Part shown: positions 1-5,566 of the stretch, one piece after another
Position numbering within the stretch: the first letter of the stretch is position 1
Layout of the letters: each line of letters opens with the position of its first letter
NCBI GenBank assembly: GCA_955652795.1
Contig: CATPBQ010000205.1
Span: forward strand, 1 to 5,566
From: an uncultured Steroidobacteraceae bacterium
GTDB taxonomy: Bacteria; Pseudomonadota; Gammaproteobacteria; Steroidobacterales; Steroidobacteraceae
Direction of reading: 5' to 3'
Length of the DNA stretch: 5,566 bases
The notes under the pieces: model-generated
What the model was told of the DNA's origin: nothing
The model's database searches: none
What the model saw: only the letters and a program-made list of their open reading frames with translations
Program-made: the position numbers and the translations under genes

Positions 1-198
1 CTGCGGGTCACGCGCTCCGATACCGTGGAGGAGCTCGATGTGATACCGGGCGTGGGCATTGAGGACGCGGTGGAGGTCCGCGGAGCACTCGCGCCCGGCG
101 ACCGGCTGGTGGTGCGCGGCGCCGAGCGCCTGGCGGCGCGACAGGCCGTGCGCGTCATCGATCCCGCACGCCACAGGACGTCGGCTCATCCCGGCTAA
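1..198 (+). CDS. Efflux periplasmic adaptor (membrane fusion protein), C-terminal fragment
   Basis: Only the last 65 codons are present; the gene is cut by the window start and ends in TAA at 196-198. Frame 1 reads continuously with high GC at third positions. The fragment contains VEVRGALAPGDRLVVRGAER followed by a short beta strand ending in VRVID. That matches the membrane-proximal end of RND/HlyD-type adaptors, where a 'G-L-x-x-G-D-x-V-V-x-G-x-x-x-L' stretch closes the last beta domain. Such adaptors sit in the periplasm and join an inner-membrane pump to an outer-membrane channel. The next gene on this strand is not a pump, so the partner is either upstream outside the window or encoded elsewhere. 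The RND gene at the right edge is on the opposite strand and cannot be co-transcribed with this one. The family call rests on a short conserved tail, so the exact class (HAE-1, heavy-metal or ABC-linked) is open. Confidence 0.66.
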   Translation: MRVTRSDTVEELDVIPGVGIEDAVEVRGALAPGDRLVVRGAERLAARQAVRVIDPARHRTSAHPG

Positions 199-209
199 GT
201 CCAGCCGGG
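190..209 (+). terminator. GC-rich hairpin over the adaptor stop codon, possible weak terminator
   Basis: CCCGGCT at 190-196 and AGCCGGG at 203-209 form a perfect 7-bp inverted repeat with a 6-base loop, and the TAA stop (196-198) lies at the top of the left arm. No T-run follows, so it lacks the second half of an intrinsic terminator. It may slow transcription or protect the 3' end of the adaptor message, or be chance in GC-rich DNA. Confidence 0.25.
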
Positions 210-271
210 GCCGATCGCCATGCCGCGGGAACCGATATGGCTGAGGACAAGTCGCGCCAGGTGGGGGTAGC

Positions 272-1330
272 ATGCTTCGAATGTTATTGATCACGTTGGC
301 CGCGATCGCAAGTAGCTACGCCGCTTCGCTCAACGCTGGGACAAATCCAACGCTGGACGACATCACTCCCGCGATCGGCGGCGGGGCGTACAAACAGATC
401 ACCAGCGTGATCGTCGCACGCGGCGAACGCGTGCTCTACGAACAGTACTTCGACACATCCGGCGCTGCAGCATTGCGCAATACGCGTTCCGCGACCAAGA
501 CAGTGACGGGAATCCTGGTCGGCGCCGCCGTCGATCGCGGGTTACTTCGCGCCGAGTCGCCGGTGCTGCCTTTCTTCAGCGACCGCCTGCCCCTGGCCAA
601 CCCGGATCCGCGCAAAGAGCGCATTACGGTAGAAGATTTTCTGACGATGAGCTCCCTGCTGGAGTGCGACGACGAGAACGAGTTCTCCCGGGGCAACGAG
701 GAGCGAATGTACCTGGTCGAGGATTGGGTCAAGTTCACGCTCGACCTGCCAATCAAAGGCTTTCCGGACTGGCAGCGAAAACCGGAGCAGTCCCCTTACG
801 GGCGGGCGTGGAGTTACTGCACTGCCGGTGCCACGACGCTCGGACCGCTGCTGGAGAGGGCGACCAAACAGAGTGTTCCAGACTTTGCTCAGGCCGCGCT
901 CTTCAAGCCGCTCGGGATTGAATCCGTCACATGGCAATACCAGCCCCTCGGCAGTGCCATGACCGGCGGCGGTCTTGAGCTTCGCAGCCGAGACCTCCTG
1001 AAGCTTGGCCAGTTATACCTCAACGGAGGCCGTTGGCAGGGGCGCCAGGTGATCTCGGAAACATGGGTGCGCCGTTCGGTGTCTCCCCACGCGAACGCCA
1101 GAGAGGACACGGACTATGGCTATCTGTGGTGGCTGCAAACGTTTCACGTCAACGGACGGAGCATCCCGACGTACGGGATGTATGGGACTGGCGGAAACAA
1201 GGTGTATGTCTTGCCGGACCAGGGGATAGTCGTGGTCGTCACGACGACCAACTTCAAGGTTGCGGGTGCCGGAGCCCTGACGGATAAGCTGTTTACCTCG
1301 GTGATTGTCCCCGCCGTGCTTGTTCCTTGA
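272..1330 (+). CDS. Secreted serine hydrolase, class C beta-lactamase/esterase family
   Basis: A complete 352-residue protein. Residues 1-17 form a Sec-type signal peptide (Arg3, hydrophobic core, likely cut after the Ser-Tyr-Ala at about 15-17), so it probably acts in the periplasm or outside the cell. The fold is the Beta-lactamase (PF00144) type. Ser73-Ala-Thr-Lys76 is the SxxK nucleophile/base pair. Tyr182-Cys-Thr184 stands at the usual YxN position with Asn replaced. Tyr304-Gly-Thr-Gly-Gly308 stands at the KTG/HxG strand. A 'L-T-M-S-S' stretch at 124-128 followed by Cys-Asp-Asp is typical of esterase or amide-hydrolase members (EstB-like or 6-aminohexanoate-dimer-hydrolase-like) rather than true AmpC. 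Members cleave esters, amides, D-amino peptides or beta-lactams; the substrate cannot be read here. The ATG at 272 is the first start after the in-frame TGA at 242-244. Its ribosome site is poor, a G-run at 263-267 only 4 bases upstream. It is 73 bases after the adaptor and 136 before the next gene. Confidence 0.86.
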   Translation: MLRMLLITLAAIASSYAASLNAGTNPTLDDITPAIGGGAYKQITSVIVARGERVLYEQYFDTSGAAALRNTRSATKTVTGILVGAAVDRGLLRAESPVLPFFSDRLPLANPDPRKERITVEDFLTMSSLLECDDENEFSRGNEERMYLVEDWVKFTLDLPIKGFPDWQRKPEQSPYGRAWSYCTAGATTLGPLLERATKQSVPDFAQAALFKPLGIESVTWQYQPLGSAMTGGGLELRSRDLLKLGQLYLNGGRWQGRQVISETWVRRSVSPHANAREDTDYGYLWWLQTFHVNGRSIPTYGMYGTGGNKVYVLPDQGIVVVVTTTNFKVAGAGALTDKLFTSVIVPAVLVP

Positions 1331-1456
1331 GCGGACGTAGTCCTCGCGACGTCACGGAGGGCCGCCGGTTCTTGGCAGGAATTGAGCGATAGTTGGCATT
1401 GCGGCCAGCGGCCCGGTCGCGCAGGATTCGCGCCAGGACCTGCACTTCACGCCAAC

Positions 1457-1460
1457 GGAG
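1457..1460 (+). promoter_or_regulatory. Ribosome binding site of the DJ-1-YHS gene
   Basis: GGAG lies 6 bases upstream of the ATG at 1467. It supports that start over the later in-frame Met codons and is the clearest Shine-Dalgarno match in the window. The 136-base gap before this gene shows no convincing sigma-70 promoter: TTGGCA at 1372-1377 has no -10 partner at normal spacing. Confidence 0.6.
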
Positions 1461-1466
1461 CGGACG

Positions 1467-2414
1467 ATGAACAGACGCGAGCTGTTACAAAACTCTGCTG
1501 CAATAAGTGTCACCGCCGCGATTCCGCTTGCGGCGGTAAGCGTAGTGGCGATGAGCGCGAACTCTGCGCGAACACCCGGCGTGCCCGGCGCTGGCGCGGC
1601 AGTCGAGCCAAGTCCGCTGCGGCCACCGGCCGAGGGCAGCCTTCCCGTGGCGTTCCTGATTTCCAGGGGCGCGGTGGTCATCGACTTCTGTGGACCGTGG
1701 GAGGTCTTCGAGAGCGCCACCATCCCAGGGCGCAAGGATGCCGCCTTCCACCTTTACACCGTGGCCGAGACGACGAGCCCGGTCACGGCGAGCGGGGGCC
1801 TGAAAATCGTGCCCAATTTCAGCTTCGAGACGGCTCCAGCGCCCAAGATCATCGTCATTCCCGCCCAGGATGAGCCGAGTGAAGCGACGCTCAAGTGGAT
1901 TCGCGCAGCGACTCAAGGCACGGACGTCACGATGTCGGTTTGCACCGGGGCGTTCGTGCTGGCGAAGACCGGCCTGTTGAGCGGCAAATCCGCCACGACG
2001 CATCACAACGCGTACGCAGATCTGGCGATGCAGTTTCCGGATATCCAGGTCAAACGTGGAGCGCGTTTCGTCGAGGCGGGCAACCTGGCGAGCGCGGGGG
2101 GTCTGTCCAGCGGCATCGATCTGGCGCTGCGCGTGGTGGAGCGCTATTTCGGTCGCGAGGTCGCCGCGCAAACCGCCTACTACATGGAATATCAGGGCGA
2201 AGGCTGGACGGACCCCAATTCGAACCAGGCTTACCGCAAGCGTCTCGTATCCACCGCAGCGCATCCGCTGTGTCCGGTGTGCGAGATGGATGTCGACCCC
2301 ACGACGGCCGCGAAATCGGTATACCGGGGCCAGACCTATTACTTCTGCATGACGGATCATAAGGTCGCATTCGACGCGACTCCGGAGAAATTCATGGAAG
2401 CATTCAAGACCTAG
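1467..2414 (+). CDS. Exported DJ-1/PfpI-family protein with C-terminal YHS metal-binding domain
   Basis: A 315-residue protein in three parts. (a) Residues 1-30 look like a Tat leader: Asn-Arg3-Arg4-Glu-Leu-Leu, then an Ala/Val-rich hydrophobic stretch, then a Pro/Ala linker to about 57. (b) Residues 58-245 form a DJ-1/PfpI (type 1 glutamine amidotransferase-like) domain. It has Asp73-Phe-Cys-Gly-Pro-Trp-Glu79-Val-Phe, the nucleophile elbow Ser-Val-Cys159-Thr-Gly-Ala, and Thr-Thr-His179-His180. This arrangement resembles isonitrile hydratase and the ThiJ-like relatives of GlxA. (c) Residues 266-313 form a YHS domain, with Cys269-Pro-Val-Cys272, then Tyr-Tyr-Phe-Cys294, and His298 where the last Cys of TRASH/YHS domains often lies. 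YHS domains bind metals, copper among them in several families. The start is fixed by GGAG 6 bases upstream. The stop overlaps the GTG of the regulator that follows, so the two are probably one operon. Inference: a periplasmic hydrolase or hydratase, or a sensor, whose activity is tied to a bound metal. No substrate is evident. Confidence 0.85.
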   Translation: MNRRELLQNSAAISVTAAIPLAAVSVVAMSANSARTPGVPGAGAAVEPSPLRPPAEGSLPVAFLISRGAVVIDFCGPWEVFESATIPGRKDAAFHLYTVAETTSPVTASGGLKIVPNFSFETAPAPKIIVIPAQDEPSEATLKWIRAATQGTDVTMSVCTGAFVLAKTGLLSGKSATTHHNAYADLAMQFPDIQVKRGARFVEAGNLASAGGLSSGIDLALRVVERYFGREVAAQTAYYMEYQGEGWTDPNSNQAYRKRLVSTAAHPLCPVCEMDVDPTTAAKSVYRGQTYYFCMTDHKVAFDATPEKFMEAFKT

Positions 2415-2416
2415 TG
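2412..2416 (+). other. TAGTG stop-start overlap coupling the two DJ-1-like genes
   Basis: The TAG that ends the DJ-1-YHS gene shares its G with the GTG start of the regulator. Upstream in the regulator's frame there is a TAA at 2360-2362 and no ATG, GTG or TTG between it and 2414. The next in-frame GTG (codon 26) falls inside the first beta strand. The GTG at 2414 is therefore the only sensible start. Its nearest Shine-Dalgarno-like stretch, GGAAG at 2396-2400, is 13 bases away, so translation likely depends on ribosomes finishing the upstream gene. Confidence 0.75.
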
Positions 2417-3525
2417 GCGCGCCAGGACAGACCGACGAAACTTTCCGTTCAGAAGCGGCCGCCAGGGCTGACGCGCACGCGGCGCGTCGTGCTCGTTGCC
2501 GCAGCCGGGGCGGAAATCCTGGATCTGGTCGGACCGTTCCAGGTCTTCACCACGGCGACGAATCTGTTCCGTAAGCGGCACCCCCATTCTGCCGCCATCT
2601 ATCGCGTCGAAATAGTCACCTGCTCGCGGCAGACCGCGTTCATGACCAACTGCGGTCTGCAGATGGTGGCTCACAAGAGTCTTCCGGACGTGCGCGGCGA
2701 GATCGATACGCTGCTGGTGGCGGGCGGAAGCGCCATCGAGGACGATCGCACGAGCCCGCAAGCGATCCAGTGGATTCGCAAGCTTGCGGCCGGGACGCGG
2801 CGAGTAGGCTCGGTGTGCACGGGCGCGCTGCTGCTGGCGCGGGTGGGATTACTGGATGGCCGCAGGGTCACTACCCATTGGAACTGGTGCCTGCGTCTCG
2901 CCGAGCGGTACCCGCAAGTACGGGTCGAGCCGGACCCGATCTTCATCCGCGACGGGAACGTCTACACTTCCGCCGGCGTCACGGCGGGAATGGACCTGGC
3001 GTTGGCTCTGATTGAGGACGATCACGGGTCGCGCCTGGCGCTCCAGGTGGCCCGTCAGCTGGTGCTGTACCTGCGCCGGCCCGGCGGACAGTCGCAATTC
3101 AGCGCCGCCCTTTCCCTGCAGTTGAGCGACCGGCAGCCCTTGCGCGAGCTGCAGTCCTGGGTGCTCGAGAATCTCAACAAGCCGCTGAGCGTGCAGACGT
3201 TAGCTGAACGCGTGGCCATGAGCCCCCGCAATTTCGCCCGCGTCTTCGGCAAGGAGATGCGCATCACGCCGGGCAAGTTCGTCGAGCGCCTGCGTGTGGA
3301 GGCTGCCCGCCGGCGCCTGGAGGAAACCCGTTACAGTCTCAAGAGGATTGCCGAGGAGTGCGGGCTCGGCAGTGTGGGTTCGATGCGCAGCGTATTTCAG
3401 AGGGTAGTAGGCATCCCGCCTGGTCAATATCGGCAACACTTTCGAGGCGCGCGGCCGAGGTGGCACAGCGGTCGGTGGCGCCGCTGCCCGACGGCGCAGC
3501 CCTGCGGGTGCTGTTCGGATTCTAG
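2414..3525 (+). CDS. GlxA-family AraC-type transcriptional regulator, 3' end apparently frameshifted
   Basis: A cytoplasmic regulator with no leader. Residues 23-220 form a DJ-1/PfpI-like domain (GATase1_AraC type), with Gly40-Pro-Phe-Gln43-Val-Phe, Ser-Val-Cys135-Thr-Gly-Ala and Thr-Thr-His155-Trp. Residues 243-343 form an AraC DNA-binding domain with two helix-turn-helix units. The first (about 258-282) contains LSVQTLAERVAMSPRNFARV; the second (about 307-340) contains SLKRIAEECGLGS and ends in Gly-Ile-Pro-Pro-Gly-Gln-Tyr-Arg. Relatives use the first domain to sense a small molecule and the second to activate genes, often for catabolism of nitrogen or quaternary amines. It overlaps the upstream DJ-1-YHS stop by one base and probably controls that operon or the convergent pump (inference). 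Anomaly: after Arg344 the frame as sequenced turns Trp/Cys/His/Arg-rich and stays open to 4099, deep in the antisense of the pump gene. The frame one base back reads normally to a TAG at 3523-3525. The end given here assumes that frameshift, giving roughly 370 residues. Confidence 0.83.
3445..3458 (+). other. Suspected one-base deletion (frameshift) in the regulator gene
   Basis: Up to the codon at 3443-3445 the GlxA frame encodes the conserved end of the AraC domain. Downstream, the same frame yields Trp-His-Ser-Gly-Arg-Trp and Cys-Gly-Cys-Cys. The frame starting at 3445 gives ordinary codons with mostly G or C in third position (reading AAEVAQRSVAPLPDGAALRV) and stops at TAG 3523-3525, four bases before the pump gene's end at 3530. 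The switch lies in a GCGCGCGGCC run, a typical place for a base to be lost in replication or in sequencing. One missing base, or two extra, would account for it. Confidence 0.55.
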
Positions 3526-3529
3526 GTTG

Positions 3530-5566
3530 CTATGCCCGCTCGAGCTGGTCACCCAAGCCGGTGTTGTCGGTGCGTTTTGCCTGTTCGGCATGGTGGTCCG
3601 CCGCGAGCAGCATATAAAACGCCGGCACGACGAACAGCGTAAACAAGGTGCCGATCGAAAGGCCCGTGGTAATCACCAGGCCCATTGCGAACCGTCCCGC
3701 CGCGCCTGCGCCCGAGGCGATCACGAGCGGAAACACGCCGAGCACCATCGCCGCGGTCGTCATCAGGATCGGACGCAGGCGCACGCCGGCGCCATGCGCG
3801 ATGGCGTCGCGCTTGCTCATACCAGTGCGCTGCGATTCATTCGCGAACTGCACGATGAGGATGCCGTGTTTGGAGATCAGGCCCATCAGCGTGACCAGGC
3901 CGACCTGAGTGTAGATGTTAAGGCTCGAGATCAGGTTGACAAAGATCAGTGCGCCGAACAACGCCATCGGTACCGACACCAGGATCACAATCGGATCGCG
4001 CAGACTATTGAACTGCGCCGCGAGTGCGAGAAACACGATGATTACCGCGAACATCAGGGTGGTCGCGAAGCCGCCGGACTCCTGCACGAACTGGCGTGAC
4101 TGGCCGGAGTAATCGAGCTGATAGCCGCTCGGCGCGACTTCGGCCAGCGCATCGCGCAGGAATTTCAGGGCCTCGCCCTGCGACATGCCGCTCGCGCCCG
4201 TGATTGTCGCAGAGTTCAGCTGCTGGAAGCGGTTGATCGACTGCGGAACGGTTTCGCGCTTGAGGCTCGCGAGCGTTGATGCCGGCAGCACCGCACCGTC
4301 CGGCGCGCGCACGTAATAGTCGAGGACCTGATCGGGATTCAGCCGATCGGCCTGCAGCACCTGCGGGATCACCTTGTAGGAGCGCCCGGCGATCGAGAAA
4401 TAGTTGACGTAGCCGCCGCCGAGCGCGCTGCCGAGCGCGCTGCCGACATCCTGCTCGGTGAGGCCCAGGGTCGAAATCAGATCGCGGTCAACGACCACGG
4501 TTGACTGCGGCTTGTCAATCTTCAGATCCGCGTCGATGAACCAGAACTTGCCGCTGTCCTGCGCTTTCTTCAGCACCGTCTGCACGACTTCGTTGAGGTT
4601 CTGGAACGGCTCGGTGGTGTTGACAACGACCTGAATCGGCGCGCCTTGCGCGCCCGGCAGCGCCGGCAGCGAGAACACGAAGATCTGGCCGCCGGCGATC
4701 GCGCTCCAGATTCCCTGCAACACCTGCTGCAATTGGGCGGCGGATCTTGTGCGCTCGTTCCAGGGCTTGAACAGCATGCCGCCGAAGCCGGTGCCGGGGC
4801 TCACGATCTGGAACAACATCTCGTATTCGGGCAGCTTCTTGCCGATCGCGAACATCTGCTGCGAGTAGCCGAGCATTTGCTGCGCGGTCGCGTTTGGAGA
4901 GGCCTTGAGCTGATAGAACAGGAAGCCCTGATCTTCGTCCGGCGTGAGTTCCGATTTGGACGTCATGCCGAGCAGGATGGTCGCGCCGAACAGCAGCGCG
5001 CCCATGACGACGATCACGCTCCAGGTCGCCAGTGTCGCTCGCAGCAGCCGCTGATAGCCGTGGCGCACGCGTTCGAACTGGCGGTCGATGAACTGCACGA
5101 AACGCCCGCTCTCCTGCTCGCTCCTGAAGAAGCGCGAACACATCATCGGCGACAAGGTCAGCGCGATGACGGCCGACACCGTCACCGCGCCGGCGAGCGT
5201 GAACGCGAACTCGGTGAACAGGGCGCCGGTCAGACCCTTCTGGAAGCCGATTGGCACGTACACGGCGATCAGCACGACGGTCATGGCCAGAATCGGGCCG
5301 CCCAGTTCGCGTGCCGCGAGGAGCGACGCCTGCAGCGGTGTCTTGCCTTCCTCCTTCATGTGCCGGTCGACGTTCTCGACGACGATGATCGCGTCGTCAA
5401 CGACCAGACCGATAGCCAGCACCAGCGCCAGCAGCGTCAGCAGGTTCATCGAGTAGCCGAACGCCAGCATGACGAAGAACGTGCCGATCAGTGACAGGGG
5501 CATCGCGACGACCGGAATGATGACCGCGCGCAGGCTGCCCAGAAACAGGAAAATCACCACGGTGAC
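3530..5566 (-). CDS. RND multidrug efflux pump, inner-membrane subunit (HAE-1/AcrB type), N-terminus outside window
   Basis: The reading frame runs off the right edge (5566). The GTG at 5558-5560 is an internal Val, not a start. Residues below count from that Val. By alignment to AcrB from memory, the fragment begins near the end of TM2, so about 350 N-terminal residues are missing. Visible are TM3-TM6 with Asp55-Asp56 (proton-relay Asp407/408 of AcrB) in GLVVDDAIIVVENV, and TM7 at about 180-199. The second periplasmic porter/docking half (about 200-490) includes the Pro-Asp-Glu-Asp-Gln-Gly motif at 207-212. TM8-TM12 run from about 495 to 655, with Lys564 (AcrB Lys940) in GLISKHGILIV. The protein is a proton-driven trimer expelling drugs or other amphiphiles through an adaptor and an outer-membrane channel. 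Charge-relay residues are intact and no stop interrupts the frame, so it looks functional. The C-terminus is short and hydrophilic, ending in TAG (complement of 3530-3532). Its adaptor is probably upstream, beyond the right edge. It converges on the regulator gene with a gap of only about four bases and no terminator hairpin visible. Confidence 0.95.
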   Translation of the reverse strand, partial: VTVVIFLFLGSLRAVIIPVVAMPLSLIGTFFVMLAFGYSMNLLTLLALVLAIGLVVDDAIIVVENVDRHMKEEGKTPLQASLLAARELGGPILAMTVVLIAVYVPIGFQKGLTGALFTEFAFTLAGAVTVSAVIALTLSPMMCSRFFRSEQESGRFVQFIDRQFERVRHGYQRLLRATLATWSVIVVMGALLFGATILLGMTSKSELTPDEDQGFLFYQLKASPNATAQQMLGYSQQMFAIGKKLPEYEMLFQIVSPGTGFGGMLFKPWNERTRSAAQLQQVLQGIWSAIAGGQIFVFSLPALPGAQGAPIQVVVNTTEPFQNLNEVVQTVLKKAQDSGKFWFIDADLKIDKPQSTVVVDRDLISTLGLTEQDVGSALGSALGGGYVNYFSIAGRSYKVIPQVLQADRLNPDQVLDYYVRAPDGAVLPASTLASLKRETVPQSINRFQQLNSATITGASGMSQGEALKFLRDALAEVAPSGYQLDYSGQSRQFVQESGGFATTLMFAVIIVFLALAAQFNSLRDPIVILVSVPMALFGALIFVNLISSLNIYTQVGLVTLMGLISKHGILIVQFANESQRTGMSKRDAIAHGAGVRLRPILMTTAAMVLGVFPLVIASGAGAAGRFAMGLVITTGLSIGTLFTLFVVPAFYMLLAADHHAEQAKRTDNTGLGDQLERA
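4418..4441 (-). repeat. Two perfect tandem copies of a 12-bp unit inside the pump gene
   Basis: GCCGAGCGCGCT occurs at 4418-4429 and again at 4430-4441, followed by five more matching bases. On the coding strand it gives Ser-Ala-Leu-Gly twice, just before Gly-Gly-Tyr-Val-Asn in the second porter half. The unit is in frame and the surrounding family pattern fits without an obvious insertion, so it is probably a coincidence of similar codons, though slippage here would add or remove four residues. Confidence 0.6.

Noticed and set aside
59..244. A 61-codon plus-strand small open frame at the left end
   Set aside because: It overlaps the adaptor tail in another frame, is dominated by Arg/Ser/Trp/Pro and has no ribosome site; frame 1 explains the region better.
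1372..1400. A sigma-70 promoter for the DJ-1-YHS gene starting from TTGGCA
   Set aside because: No TATAAT-like hexamer lies 16-18 bases downstream; the nearest candidate, GATAGT at 1388-1393, leaves only 10 bases of spacer.
1359..1414. Inverted repeat GGGCCGC (1359-1365) / GCGGCCC (1408-1414) between the hydrolase and the DJ-1-YHS gene as a terminator or operator
   Set aside because: The arms are only 7 bp of pure G/C, the loop is 42 bases and no T-run follows. This is expected by chance in such GC-rich DNA.
1485..2360. A 291-codon open frame on the minus strand opposite the DJ-1-YHS gene
   Set aside because: It is antisense to clear conserved motifs on the plus strand, has an Arg/His-rich composition and no family pattern. 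Long antisense frames are common in GC-rich genes.
3530..4099. Continuation of the regulator reading frame as a genuine 190-residue C-terminal domain
   Set aside because: It lies exactly antisense to the conserved TM8-TM12 end of the pump, is Arg/His/Gln/Asp-rich and shows no recognisable motif. It follows from the pump's codon bias, not from selection on this strand.
4646..5494. A 282-codon plus-strand open frame opposite the pump gene
   Set aside because: It is Gln/His/Arg/Glu-rich and low in hydrophobic residues, fully antisense to the transmembrane and proton-relay region of the pump; it is a shadow frame.

Overview
The window is GC-rich with strongly GC-biased third codon positions. It carries a tripartite-efflux adaptor end, an RND pump and a Tat-type leader, which together point to a Gram-negative bacterium, most likely a proteobacterium. 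The sequence does not allow a closer assignment. There are five protein-coding genes, two of them cut by the window edges. I found no tRNA, rRNA, CRISPR array or insertion sequence.

Layout. (1) Positions 1-198 (+) hold the last 65 codons of what looks like a periplasmic adaptor (membrane fusion protein) of an efflux pump. (2) Positions 272-1330 (+) hold a complete secreted serine hydrolase of the class C beta-lactamase/esterase fold. (3) Positions 1467-2414 (+) hold an unusual three-part protein: a Tat-like leader, a DJ-1/PfpI (glutaminase-like) domain with its nucleophilic Cys, and a C-terminal YHS metal-binding domain. (4) Starting on the last base of that gene's stop codon, a GTG opens a GlxA-type regulator: a second DJ-1/PfpI-like domain followed by an AraC helix-turn-helix domain. 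Its frame appears to be broken near 3445-3458. As sequenced it runs on to 4099, antisense to the next gene, whereas a one-base correction ends it at 3525. (5) Positions 3530-5566 (-) hold the C-terminal two thirds of an RND multidrug pump of the HAE-1/AcrB type, convergent with the regulator.

How they may work together (inference). Genes 3 and 4 are paralogous in their DJ-1-like domains and are translationally coupled. The exported copy keeps the Glu-Cys-His set expected of an enzyme. The cytoplasmic copy has Gln in place of the Glu and carries the DNA-binding domain. The simplest reading is an exported small-molecule or metal-responsive enzyme paired with a cytoplasmic sensor-regulator of related ligand specificity, set among efflux and periplasmic hydrolase genes. 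No operator or substrate can be read from the sequence. The most interesting points are the DJ-1-YHS fusion with its altered metal-ligand set, its coupling to the regulator, and the regulator's disrupted 3' end, which could cause automatic gene callers to miss it.
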